From Ilyonectria destructans (lineage: Eukaryota > Ascomycota > Sordariomycetes > Hypocreales > Nectriaceae): a stretch of DNA of 64,000 nt. Below, piece by piece: positions 1-10,485 of the stretch (positions within the stretch are counted from its first letter, which is position 1; each line of letters begins with the position of its first letter). Location: the NCBI GenBank assembly GCA_020740775.1, contig JAHEWK010000025.1:248001-312000 (forward strand), read 5' to 3'. The notes under the pieces are model-generated. The model did no database searches, was not told the DNA's origin, and saw only the letters and a program-made list of their open reading frames with translations. A program made the position numbers and the translations under genes.

Positions 1-1071
1 GGCTGTTGGCATTACATTAGGGATTGATAACGACACTCGATGGTCCTCATGGTATCTCATCAAGCGTACGACACGCAAGGAGCGAGAGATTAAGGACTTC
101 ATTGATAAACACCCTGAATGCGATAACTTTCGACTCAATGGTGTTGAGTGGGATACACTTAAGCGAACAGAGAGGCTTCTCTCTGTATTTGCTAGTGGTA
201 CACTATGGGTTGAAGGTAGTGAGGCTTCATTATCCCAGAGCCTTACCCTGATGGATGCTATCCTCACCTTCTTTGAGGATCAGAAGGTTTATCCTATTTC
301 ATCAAGATAATGCTTAAAGCTGATGTTTTATAGGTGCTATATAAATCAGGCCCAGAGAAAGACCTCCGCATGGTTCATTCTATTGAGATGGGCTGGTTTA
401 TCCTTGATAAATACTACGCCCTCGTTGAGTCAACGCCAGTATACGCCGCCGCGATGCTTCTCGATCCGTCGAAGCGGAAGCTTTATCTTCTTCAGAACTG
501 GCCTGAAGAGTGGCATCAGAAGACTATTGATGCTGCTTATTCGATCTGGCAGAAGGAATACGCGCATCTCCCTCATGAATCACTCCCTGCTGCTGCTGCT
601 GATATCGATACGTCTCATCCATCCTCGAAGAAGAGGGTAGAGAATGAATTAGACCGGCTGAAACGGCGTCTAAGAGTTCAACCTACTTCGCAAGGGGATG
701 AAGATACGTTTATGGCGTTTATTGAAGATAAAACTATCGATCTTGATGCTCTAAAGATAACTCCTCTTCAGTGGTGGTTAGTTCCAGAGCAGCGCCGGCG
801 CTATCCTCATCTCCACCGTATGGCCATCAATATCCTCTCAATCGCACCCTCATCTGCTGAACCAGAACAACAATTCTCGGGCGCACGCCGTACACAGAGC
901 TGGGATAGGCTTAGGTTATCGCCAGAGAACCTCCAGAGGTTAGAGTGCATGGGCAACTGGTTTGCGAGGAAGCTCATCTCTTCGGAGGCGCTGCTAGCGA
1001 TGATTGCAGAGGCTGTGGAGATGGATGATGAGATGGATATTGATTTCGATGAGGAGGATTGGGATGTATAA
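1..1071 (+). CDS. hAT transposase, C-terminal part (5' end outside window)
   Basis: This encodes the C-terminal part of a hAT transposase, the enzyme that would cut and paste the element. Exon 1 runs from before the window to 286 and exon 2 covers 334-1071. The 47-bp intron 287-333 (GTTTAT...TTATAG) joins the two frames. The part seen includes the segment with NDTRWSSW and the hAT C-terminal dimerisation region near PLQWW and APSSAEPEQQFSGARR. The acidic tail ends in EEDWDV. No stop codon interrupts this half. The same exon structure is present in copy B at 14048-14832. Whether the missing 5' half carries the TAG seen in copy B cannot be known from this window. Confidence 0.85.
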
Positions 1072-1159
1072 TATAAAGAGGCATATTTCGAAGAATTGAG
1101 CATATATACAGCATCTACCTTCCCTACCTTCCCTACCTACCCTATCGTCTACCCACCAA

Positions 1160-1291
1160 TCTACCCACTACTCTGCCCACTACTCTACCCACCACTCTAC
1201 CCACCACTCTACCCACCACTCGACCCACCACTCTACCCACCACTCGACCCACCACTCTACCCACCACTCGACCCACCACTCTACCCACTAT
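1160..1291 (+). repeat. 24-bp C-rich minisatellite in hAT tail
   Basis: Tandem units alternate CTCTACCCACCA and CTCGACCCACCA, giving a 24-bp higher period. Copy A has one more 24-bp unit than copy B, which is the only clear difference between the shared segments. The array sits in the 3' untranslated part of the element, just inside the terminal inverted repeat. Confidence 0.85.
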
Positions 1292-1511
1292 ACCCAGGTA
1301 GGGTAGAGAAGTGGGTAGAGCTCCCTCTACTCTACAATGCCCAAGTATGATCAAGAGCCACCTTGACGGCAGGCATAAGCTACAGGCAAGCCTGTTCTTC
1401 TTCATCCTTGACAGATAACTGACCGTTGGATATCAGGACCCGTCTAGAGCTAATCTTCGACGAAGTGTATTCGAACAACTTATAACGAAAACGAAGCCAA
1501 CAGCACAGAAT

Positions 1512-1820
1512 ATGATGGACGCAATGATCAGCAGCTATAAAAAGGAGGATTTACATATTTTAATCCTGAACTGGATGACGACACACAACCTGCCCTTCCA
1601 CATTGTTGAGTCAGACGAGTTTAAGGCAATCCTTCTCTATGGGAACTCGCTAGTATGCCTCTCCCATATTCCTTCGGCAGATACCCAGGTGGTGAGCCAT
1701 CCAAAGCCGATCGTGAAGCCCCAGGCCAGCGAAGCAAGAGCAAGGTCATCTTCGGTGACCTCTTGGAGGACAAAATGGGGAGAGTGGAGTATGATCATCG
1801 TGAACCAAATATGAGTTGAC
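1512..1820 (+). pseudogene. Fragment of a second hAT transposase
   Basis: The translation of about 60 codons from 1512 contains ILNWMTTHNLPFHIVES followed by DEFKAIL and then PSADTQ. This matches the general hAT pattern before the catalytic domain (W-I...LPF..VE...F and LPS..T). The reading frame shifts near 1720, after which a second short segment reads SKVIFGDLLEDK. No other part of this element is nearby, so it is a relic unrelated to the neighbouring hAT copy. The rest of 1350-2969 shows no gene apart from the short repeat at 2246-2310. Confidence 0.5.
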
Positions 1821-2245
1821 ATCAACTTGGAATGACCATAACTTTAGCAAGACTCTGGTTCCATTCAGAAGAGACATCACAATTTAAATGAAGGACGATG
1901 GTGATCAAGATAGGTATCCTTGCCCATGGTGTTGGTGTATCATCAGCCGCCAGTCAATAGCTTAAGCCACAGGAGCTGAAGTCCAGCCCTCGTACGGATC
2001 TAGTGCACAGCACTGACTTGAGTACGTCGTGACGCCCGCAAGCATCCCCGGCCTCTGCACAGATTGGCTAGAATTCAAGCCTTCCTCCCCCTGCCCGAAA
2101 ATCGCCCACCATTAAGCACAGGAGGCTTCGGTACCTGAAGACGCCTCAGGTAAGAAAGCTTCTAGAGCTTCAGGCAAGCTTTCAGAGAGCACGGCCTTGC
2201 CGAAGACTGGTCTGGACTCGGCACGGACGTTGCTTGTGGAGTACG

Positions 2246-2310
2246 GAGGCCTATAGGGCACACTGTTGCAAAACTCCCTGTCAGCTGTCTTTAGTGCCCA
2301 TCCCCCACTA
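2246..2310 (-). repeat. Short dispersed repeat 'R', copy 1
   Basis: Read on the minus strand, this matches 38811-38867 over about 55 bases with a few mismatches. The shared core is TTTTGCAACAGTGTGCCCTA followed by TAGGCCTC. A weaker third copy lies at 7664-7690. None of the three is inside an element I can define, so the origin is unknown (a SINE, an LTR scrap or the 5' tail of an element). Confidence 0.7.
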
Positions 2311-3017
2311 TTAGGCCAGAAATGACCCCACACCTTACTAATCCAGATACTTCAGCATAAGTAGTAAGCAGGTACTGCGGACCAGCTGCGGGCCCGCGCG
2401 ATTCGTATCCGTCCAACCTGCTGTTTGAATGCTACGAAGTGGCAACGTGCTCCAGTGATGTTGTAGAACCTCGATCTACACAATACGGTCCAAGCTATTT
2501 AGTTCTTTCCAAGTAATCACTAGCGAACTATAAGGTATTGTAATTAACCTGATTTTTATTTGCTATGGTTGTAAGTCGAAATGGCCGCTGTGCCGGATGT
2601 AAACTCCCGGTACTTATCCAGCCTTCAAAGTGGCCTCAACCTCTAAATTTGACGGCGCTGTGGACGTGTATATGCTAGCGTCCTTTTCATAATAGCCTCA
2701 AATTTTCATTCAGAGACTCAAATTGCGATCCCCATTTAAGCTGGTATTTTTTTTGCTTAAGGATTCTTCACACCAGGTGTTAACTGCCTATGTATGAGCA
2801 CACAGCTTGGTAAGCCAGCAGCGGCTCAGCGCAGTGTTCCTGAGTCGGGTCAGCAGAGGACTAGTGTGGCGATCTCACGCTTAAGAGAGTCTAGTGATCA
2901 CTATTTATCGTAGCAAAGGGCAACATTATTATGTTTTATAAATAATAAAATCTCGTTCCTAATGTCAACTTGTTTCATTCTTTGCTTCTCTTGGCCCAAG
3001 GTCTCTCCTTAAACAGA

Positions 3018-4491
3018 ATGGAACCCCTAGACATTCCCCCTGAGTATGTCTACTGCGTTAAAGCTGGGAAGAAACATCATGATCTCTTTACCACGATATA
3101 CGCTGGCGAAAACTATTGTGGCCGTTGCGGTTTAGCCAACCCCTTTCAATCCCAAGGTCGGGCCAGGTCCAGAACTCCAGCCCTTCCGGGCCCCTATGAT
3201 GAGGTGGTTGAGGTCGAAGACTCTCCGCCACAGCCAGCCAGTCCAGCAAGTCAGCTTATGCGTGACAGACCAAAACCAGTGTCGTCTTCCGGTATTGGGT
3301 ACGCGCAACTACTGCCCAACACGGTGCCTGTCTCCAATGGAGTGACTGCGAATACACGGGCACGCCTATATCCCTCTAAGCCGGCAAGCGATACTCCCTA
3401 TCCGCAATTCATGGCGGTCGCATCGGCGGCCAGTCAGGCCATTCAAAACACCAAAGGCAGCACCAGAAAGCCTAAGCGGCAGCGCACTGGCTACCAATGG
3501 GTCCACATCAGTCTCCTGCTCGTGAGCTTGGAGACCAGGTACTTCAATGGCCTTGGGATAGAGGTCCCAGAGACGGTGCTGCCTCTAAAGGATACAGTGA
3601 TCAAGTTTAGCGCGGCCCACCTCCTTACCTGGCCTTCATTCACTCGGGTCTTATTTGAGCACCTGCGTCCACTCCCAAGCACCATCGATCCAACCAACAA
3701 AGAGCTTTGGAACCTTTCTTACGCTTCGTCCTTTTCTGGCAAGAAAATCGTTACCGTTCCCAACACCGATAAGTACACGACGCCGTCAAGCATGCTCGCT
3801 TCTGGACACTTTTCGAACAACCAATCTGGGCAGGTAAAGGTGCTCGTTGTCCTGACATCGACCGATGTCGTTGACAAGCAGGAGCCAATCACCCCGCTGA
3901 GGCCAGACGAGTACTTAACGCCTGTCAGGAAAGACAAAAAAAGGAAGGTCAAACAGGAGGACTCAAGCCCAGAGCTGAAGAAGCGTATCAAGCAAGAGAG
4001 GCAGATCAAGAAAGAGAAGGGTGTAAAGAATGGGAGACAAGTCAAGCAGGAAAACGCAGTTCCAGCTTCCTCCTACTCGAACCCGGCGGTTGATGAGGGC
4101 AGCACAATCGTCGACAACATTGTTGTGCAGGTGGATGCAGCAGATCTGAGCGATCTGGAGGATCCCGTTGACGATCTAGTTTTCGACAGCGTCTCCGACG
4201 TGGAAGGGGATGAGCGTGAGGCAGACCAAGGCCCCGAGATCGAACGTGGGAATGACGCAGGTTTTTTAACAGAGTTCGTAAGAATCCCGGCCAAATTTTC
4301 ACCCAGAGAAATACTGACCTCAGAAGATAAACCTGCAGTCGGCAGTCACACCAGAATCTATCGAACAAGCTCCAACACAACAATTTGAGGATAATGCCGT
4401 CGAAGGAATCCCCCCGGCCCACTCAACACGTTTTAGGGGCACGAAGATCCCCATGACCTTTGCCTCTCGACCTAGAAAGAGGAGAGATTGA
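3018..4491 (+). CDS. Partner gene of the integrase unit, function unknown
   Basis: Two exons, 3018-4277 and 4324-4491, give 475 residues. The 46-bp intron (GTAAGA at 4278, branch ATACTGAC, CAG at 4323) removes a premature stop and opens 55 more codons ending in a basic RPRKRRD tail. The start at 3018 is the first in-frame ATG. The N-terminus has an isolated Cys/His cluster (YCVKAGKKHH, then YCGRCG). A middle globular region lies at about residues 155-285. It is followed by a Lys-rich stretch with repeated KQE/KKE motifs that looks like a nuclear localisation signal, then an acidic region. It converges on the integrase gene with 171 bp between stop codons, so the two probably belong to one mobile element. 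I do not recognise the family. An accessory DNA-binding or target-selection role is inference. Confidence 0.6.
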
Positions 4492-4662
4492 CTATTCAAG
4501 CTACCCATCAGAGGTGCCAGCGTCCTCCTCGTCATCACTTATTCCCTCAATGTCATTTCCATTTTCGTCTTCAACGCCAAGTTCAACAAGCGGCTGTTCT
4601 GCTGGTTCCATATCTGCAAGCTCCTCTTGATGGGCTTGATTTGCTCGTGCAAGTAGTGCTTC

Positions 4663-6219
4663 CTATACATAGTTAACTGGATACTTGCGCAGATAGACAT
4701 AGCATCTTACATATTCGGCAACTCCCCCGGTCGGTGCTCTACGGTAGGCTAGCGTAGGCCGTTGTCCACTCTCTATGTGCCGAATGATCCTGTCGCGAAG
4801 GGCAAGGTAGAAGCGCTTCAATGGGCGCAACTTGTCAGGCTCCTGGTGATCGCCGAGGACTACATTATGGTAATCCATTTCGTTAAGAACGTCGCGGCAC
4901 CATTCCTTTGTCTCTGGCTCAAGACATGTGCTGATGTCGATGCCAGCCAGTGGCTGTGCCAGCTCGCCTAGAACTGTACGGTCGATGGGGATTCCCCAAT
5001 TGCAAGCCTTGCTTGGGTCAGGGTAATGGTAATTCATCCAAGGTTGACCGTGCACAACATGAGGCCGGTTCTTCTGAAGGCGAATTTTGTGTAGATTCCA
5101 CGCCTCTACGAAATCGAAGAGCTCTTGACGCAGCACATCTTCGAAGACAGCGTAGATAGCAATCTGGTCCTCGAGCATATCGCCGTCAAAGTCCCCATCT
5201 CTGGCAAGCTCCCCAAAGTAGTCCACCCACTGCCGTGAAGAGACGTGAAGCATGCTCTCCCACCACTTCTCGATCTTGACGTTCTTCGTACTCGGTGCCG
5301 CCTTGTAGGAATCCTTCATCCGCTTGCCCTGCTGGAAGACTTGGCCATTCCATTCCACGCGCCCACCAGCAGCTAAGGCAAAGTTCCAATGGGCTGCTGC
5401 GACCAGTGGCGTTTCGCTACCCCGGTCTGCCTGCAAGTACCATGGGCGCAAGCCATAAGCGTCGCATGCAGCCAAATACTGCTTCAACACACTCAAGGCG
5501 GTGCTGGCTGAGTGGCCAAGGTAGAACCAGACAATATTGCGGGAGTATGCATCAATCGCGGCGTATATCTCGAAACCGTATGCCTTCAGCTTGTCATGGC
5601 CGTCAATGCACCACTGGTAGTTCGGCCCCGGGACGAGGAACTGCCCTTTCTTCCTTCGCATCATCCTTCGGCGCATCTCGACATCGTTTGGGAACATGAC
5701 TTTGTACATTTCAAACAGGGGATCCCTGGGTACCCAAAGCTGCTGTTGTTGGCGTAGATATGACTGGAGAAACCTTCGACCGTATCCTGCAATGGCATTA
5801 GATCGTTGAGCCATCTCGACAATAACTTGCTCTGTCTTCTCCAACAAAGCAAGGCGTTCCTCGTCGCTGTTTATGCGACGTAGCCAGCGACGGTCCCGGT
5901 GGAGTCTGATGCGTTTCAAACCTCTTTTAGTGATAGGCCAGCCTTGCCTCTGAAGAACACTCAAGGTCTGCTTCTCGGTAAGGCCAACACGGAAGATAAG
6001 GTCGTGAATAGCTTCCATGAGCTCTGGAGTCTCAATAGTGCGTGATTGTTGACGCGGAAGTCCCCAGCTGGCCACCCGCCGCGAGATTGTGCTAAGGTTG
6101 ACAGCGACATTGTAATGTTTCCACAGCTTATATCTGATCTGGCTTCGCGAGACGCCATTAAGGTACAGCAAGCTGACATAGTCGCGATATTGATCGATTG
6201 GGTTGGGTGGCCGAGCCAT
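4663..6219 (-). CDS. DDE integrase-core transposase
   Basis: A single uninterrupted ORF of 518 residues from an ATG at 6219. Residues about 15-55 (NGVSRSQIRYKLWKHY, TISRRVASWGL) look like a helix-turn-helix. The integrase (rve-type) catalytic core follows, with candidate acidic residues D206 (QWCIDGHDK), D265 (LQADRGSE) and E317 (NVKIEKWWE). The order D-D-E and the motif VKIEKWW, which parallels RIERLW in related proteins, fit the integrase-core proteins scattered through fungal and animal genomes. There is no retroviral HHCC finger and no reverse transcriptase nearby, so this is a DNA-type element. It is free of stops, unlike most element genes in this window. Inverted repeats that would define the element were not found by eye. 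Confidence 0.8.
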   Translation of the reverse strand: MARPPNPIDQYRDYVSLLYLNGVSRSQIRYKLWKHYNVAVNLSTISRRVASWGLPRQQSRTIETPELMEAIHDLIFRVGLTEKQTLSVLQRQGWPITKRGLKRIRLHRDRRWLRRINSDEERLALLEKTEQVIVEMAQRSNAIAGYGRRFLQSYLRQQQQLWVPRDPLFEMYKVMFPNDVEMRRRMMRRKKGQFLVPGPNYQWCIDGHDKLKAYGFEIYAAIDAYSRNIVWFYLGHSASTALSVLKQYLAACDAYGLRPWYLQADRGSETPLVAAAHWNFALAAGGRVEWNGQVFQQGKRMKDSYKAAPSTKNVKIEKWWESMLHVSSRQWVDYFGELARDGDFDGDMLEDQIAIYAVFEDVLRQELFDFVEAWNLHKIRLQKNRPHVVHGQPWMNYHYPDPSKACNWGIPIDRTVLGELAQPLAGIDISTCLEPETKEWCRDVLNEMDYHNVVLGDHQEPDKLRPLKRFYLALRDRIIRHIESGQRPTLAYRRAPTGGVAEYVRCYVYLRKYPVNYV

Positions 6220-6575
6220 GACAATAGGTAGGGATAAGAACCAAAGGCAAGGACGAGGTCGTGGTGTTTAATGCAAGGGGATTTGTGGCTGGAACCCCTA
6301 TTTGAGCAACGCGATCGGCGCGGACCGTCGCGCTTTTGCTGCTGCCTCGCTGCAGACTAGATCAACTAGTGGGATGGCAGACACCACTCATTAGGAATAG
6401 CTTAGACGCGGATCAATTCAAGAACGCCTCAAGTAGCCTATTGATAAATGAGTTTTCCGCTCTGTTCTTATTATCGTCACCAAGGAAACGAATTGGGCTC
6501 TTCTAACTGTCACCAAGGTGCTTTTAATCAGAAGCGTAGTGCAACATAACTGTGCGCTGTCGACTTACATTAGTC

Positions 6576-7421
6576 ATGGCAAACGTAGACGCTGTACGCG
6601 CGTCTGGTGGACTGCAGTCCAACAGCGACAAAATTGTCAACAATAAGGGAAGAGTCCAGTCCAGCACCCGCAAATCCGCGAGCAAGATCACCGTACGGTC
6701 CACCCGGCTGCTCTGCACATGGTATCGTTACTGATTACATTTGTTTGGGTAGAAGAAGAGGGCACAAAAGAAGAAGGCACCTCCGATCGGCTCGGCGCGT
6801 GACTTCCCCTGCCGCCCCTGTGTTACCCGCGCTACCAAGAACCCTGGGCATGAGTGTGCCTCTCAGGATAGTAAGTGGCTATTCTGTCGTAGAAGCTTTT
6901 CCAGGGTAACTTATACGGACAGATACTGGTGCTGCCTGCTGGGACTGCGCAAAGAACGGTCACACGTGTCGGCCAGTGAGTAAACAATACCGACTCTCTA
7001 CAAATCAGATGCTAATCAGTTGCTATCAAAGGTCCCCGCTGGTGCCGTCTCTGCTGTGCGTGCCTTCTGGGAATTGAACCGGCTGATCGACGATGTAAAT
7101 AAGGATCCCGACGATGCCTGGCACTCTGCAGCACAGCGCGCAGCACAGCAACTACGCGCTTGCGGTGCTGCTGACCGGTGTCCTGCTGCCGCTCTAGCTC
7201 ATTCTCCCGCCTTGGCTCGCCTTGGTGAATCAGCCGAGCCGACACTCGAGGAGCGGAAGGTTGCGGCGCTGGAGGCCATCGCTGAGGCTGCTCGTCTCTG
7301 GACTGTAAGTAGGTCAAGACTTAGTTACGAATCCGTTAGTTACTAAGTCGGTATTTAGCAGCTCAATAAGCCGAACGAGGAAGGTACAGAAGTGGGAGAG
7401 GAATCGGATAAGGAATACTAG
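6576..7421 (+). CDS. Small Cys-rich fungal protein, five exons
   Basis: Exons 6576-6692, 6753-6870, 6923-6975, 7032-7304 and 7362-7421 give 206 residues. All four introns (60, 52, 56 and 57 bp) have GT/AG ends, most have good branch sites (TTACTGAT, GCTAATC, TTACTAAG), and all phases agree. The N-terminus is basic (KKRAQKKK). Two Cys pairs follow, PCRPC with a downstream C, and CWDC with a downstream C, split across exons 2 and 3. This suggests a zinc-binding module. The C-terminal half is Ala-rich and probably helical, ending in an acidic tail. Similar Cys-pair proteins are common beside fungal transposons, but no function is known to me. The coherent splicing argues for a real or recently real gene. 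Confidence 0.6.
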
Positions 7422-10169
7422 GCGTTGATATCATCCAACGAAATAGAGCTGTTAAGGGGTTTATTTGAAGTGGAATGTTTTGGTCGAACATTAGTGAGAC
7501 TTCTAAGCGCTGATCCGCAGCGGCCCCGCTGTAGTTCGTTCTGTTGACCGTTTGGGCATGAATTCAACAGAATTGAGTACGGAGGTACATGGCTCAATGT
7601 ACTGTGGGGCAAAAGCCTTGATCATGTGGACCCCATTTTGCGTGTTCAGGCGTGCTTTTGGGGTTTTGCAACAGTGACCTCTATAGGCTGCCATAGTGGA
7701 GTGGCGTAGCGTTTGGCGCTACGCTAAAGCCAAGTTGTATTTCTGGTAAACTCCCGGGAGGGAAGTATGCCGAAACCTGGGCTAAGTGATCAACATAGAA
7801 TGCTGAACGACTTTCAGGTTGAACATCACTATAGGAGTAGCGCTCTAAGGTTGGAGGCTGGAGTGGTTGAGTGTCGCGAGATTGGATGCGATTCCTAGTA
7901 GATCTGACTATACCTTCAAGTTAGTATAACATCTCGTCGGGTCCCTCCTCTGTACAATTCAGCACCTAATGTGCAATGTCCAGCCTGGTAGCCCCCGTCG
8001 TCGAGAAGAAAATTAAGAATGAGCAAAACGCCGACCATCGCTATGGAGAGAGCAATGAGCGCCAGGGTTTCGGTGTATTTCCAGATTTCCGCGGCGCGAA
8101 AGCATCAATGTCTTGGGCAGCGTCTATTACATCAAACACGAGATGCTACTGGCACAACAGGTAGACAGACGAGTTATTTGCTAGAATAGCTACTGATACG
8201 AATTGTTATCACGCGAGGTGGTGGTTTTTCCTGTGCCTAAAGTGACCCTGTGCACTCCTGGCCTGTGCACCGCTGGGCAGCAACGGCACCGATGCATCGT
8301 CGACGGCAGAAGCCATGTGAAAGTGGCAGATACCAATCCTAACGCCACGGGCCGCTGATACCCAGACGTCATGCAAGCGTGACATCTGCTGCTCTTAGCG
8401 CTTGAGAGACGAAAACCTTGTGGGTGGGTCCATGAGTCGCAATATCGTGGGCCACGGTCGCTTCATAGGGATGAAGCATTCAGAGGACAAAAGTTGAAAG
8501 GGGCGCGGATTGATTTTGAGCCAGGTGGCGCTGTTCCGTTCGCATTCCCGGCGGGCCCGGTGAGGGGAAGCAGGGTAGTGGGCTGCTACCCTGTGATCGA
8601 CGAGCACGCTCTCCTTACATGTTGCATTTTAGATGCCATTTTGTGGCTTGCGGAAGGCCGGTACATCGCTCCGGCGGAGCTGGCCGTGCAGGGGTGAAGT
8701 TTGTGTTTGCGCTACTGTCCGTTCCACCGCATTCTGCAGTTGGGATGCTGGGTGCCGGCCTGGTCCTGGGTTAGTGACGAACTGTAGAGAGAAGATAGTG
8801 TTTCTAGCACTGACGAGAATCCTCGGCCATCAACTTTCGTCATGTGGAGATCAAGCCGTTGCTGTCGTCTCTATGCCATAGTACCAGCCTGACCTTAGCG
8901 TCCGGTGACAGGGCTGAGATGGTATGCCACTCGACACTTCAGCAGCAAAAGGAACCCGAATCCCAGAGCTGACACGCAGCTCGAATTTCCGCGCAGAAAG
9001 GCCGAGTATATTTCTACTGCCGAATTCTTCCGCTGGTTGGAAGCCCCTTTGTAAGAATGTACTTTTCTGCCATGTTCATCCGTGCCATAAATGGGCATGT
9101 TTCTCCGTCAACTTATATCATTTCTTCATTGTCCGGGCTACGCCGGGTTGACACTCGGTGGCGTCAGCTGGCTTTTGGGGTAGGCGAACTCACTCTTCAG
9201 CAACTGACAGAAGTTTGGGCTGGAGCCACCCACCTATTTTGCGGTATTTCCTGGCAGGAAAGCCATGTGTTAGCCTCAAGTGTTGATACGGCCTCTTACA
9301 TTCCCCTGGACAAGGCTTTCCCGGGCATACCGGCATACCCAGACATTATTAAGGTAAGTGCGGCAAATCAAAAGCGCTCCCGCACTTGGTCTCAGTCAGC
9401 AACTTACTCTACGGAGTAAGTGGCTGCAGCGCAGGGGGCTGCTGGAATGCCCTTGTCCCAATGTGGCGTTATCCTTGTGACACTCACTTTCATGAAGGGT
9501 CCTGGGTGCACGGATCAGCCGGAGGAGTCTCCGACGAAACGACCATGAGACCAACAGGGAAATACGGGCAACTGGCAAACATCATGATCGACAGCATCTA
9601 TCCAGGATAGCACTAAAAATCGCTTTTGTTGTGGGGATTAACTTAAAATCGAGTAATGCTCCGGCGCACAGACAAGCCACGCTGCGGACTCGCAAACATG
9701 AACCTACTGGCCCAATACTTCAGCAGACTGAAGATTAGGTAGCGGGGCGATGTTACGACTTCAACAAGTATCTAGACACTTGGTCGAACAATGGTGCACC
9801 GCGGAGACCATCATCGGTTCCGCGATCCCGCAATAATTCGGGGTCTGCCAGCTAACATGTGAGTGATGAAGACATTCGGCGCTTTGTCAGGGGATGACCC
9901 GCAGGCAGGGGCTCGGGGTTGGTCATATCGAGGGCGGCGCCGCGTATCTTGCTGTGCTTGAGGGTGTCACATTTCGGGGTCATCCTGAGACGCATGATAA
10001 CCTCATTTCCGGCTTTCCTAGACAACGTGACTCTCCTTTCTTTCCCCTCTTATCTCAGACCATATCGCCGGCCCTGTGACCACGATGCCGATCCCTGAGG
10101 CCCACAGGGCCCCGGCCCCTGTGCGGCGGCGACGGACTGCCGCCTCCGGCAGCAGCCGTCTTCATCATG
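7422..10169. other. Intergenic, no gene recognised
   Basis: Several short open frames occur on both strands, including 9057-9419, but none has a recognisable domain, coherent splice structure or ATG context. A degenerate copy of repeat R lies at 7664-7690. The stretch is probably decayed element sequence. Confidence 0.5.
7664..7690 (+). repeat. Short dispersed repeat 'R', degenerate copy 2
   Basis: The sequence GGTTTTGCAACAGTG followed by CCTCTATAGGCT matches the core of the repeats at 2246-2310 and 38811-38867 with small differences. Only the core is preserved. Confidence 0.5.
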
Positions 10170-10485
10170 TATAAAAGACGGGCCCTAGGCCCGTCCCTTA
10201 GCTAGAATATCAAGAGCTTCTCACACACATGATCTTATCCATTCACTTGATGCAACAGAGGGCCTCCAGGAGCGCATCGGTGTTGACATGCTTGCCCCTG
10301 GCGATTTTGGACAGAAACGTCTTCTTCCTGGCCAGGTTGTCGAACTGCTCTCGGTCGAGCATGCGCTTCGTCGATTCCGCTGATCAATCTTGTTCGATAG
10401 GAATTGTCACATTTTGTGATGGATTGAGACTTATGGAAGCTCTTGATTCCTAGCTAATTGACGGTCCAAAAGACCGTCTTTTATA
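10170..10485. mobile_element. MITE with nested palindromic ends
   Basis: A 316-bp element bounded by TATAAAAGACGG (10170-10181) and its reverse complement CCGTCTTTTATA (10474-10485). The inverted similarity continues imperfectly for about 55 bp per side, including TTAGCTAG and ATCAAGAGCTTC. Each tip is itself a hairpin: ACGGGCC-CTA-GGCCCGT on the left and GACGGTC-CAAAA-GACCGTC on the right. The terminal TA could be a TA target duplication, which would fit a Tc1/mariner-type MITE. It encodes nothing recognisable, although a 74-codon frame starts at 10229. The left tip resembles a TATA box, so a promoter reading was considered and judged weaker. Confidence 0.65.

Larger units (their letters stand above)
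1..1349 (+). mobile_element. hAT DNA transposon, copy A, 3' part (cut by window start)
   Basis: This is the 3' portion of a BED-type hAT transposon. It is the reverse complement of 13794-15119, apart from one extra 24-bp minisatellite unit here. The right end is read as TGCCCAAGTATG at 1338-1349, because the match to copy B stops exactly there. The flank that follows (ATCAAGAG) cannot be tested as a target duplication because the left end lies outside the window. The element carries the second half of its transposase gene and a C-rich minisatellite tail. Confidence 0.85.

Noticed and set aside
1096..1405. Long YPPL / VVGR repeat frames in the hAT tails (also 13762-14023)
   Set aside because: They are translations of the 12/24-bp minisatellite, open in several frames on both strands, with no start context.
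10130..10230. TATA-box promoter with a start codon at 10229
   Set aside because: TATAAAAGACGG is half of an inverted repeat with 10474-10485, and the 74-codon frame has no domain. A MITE explains the data better.
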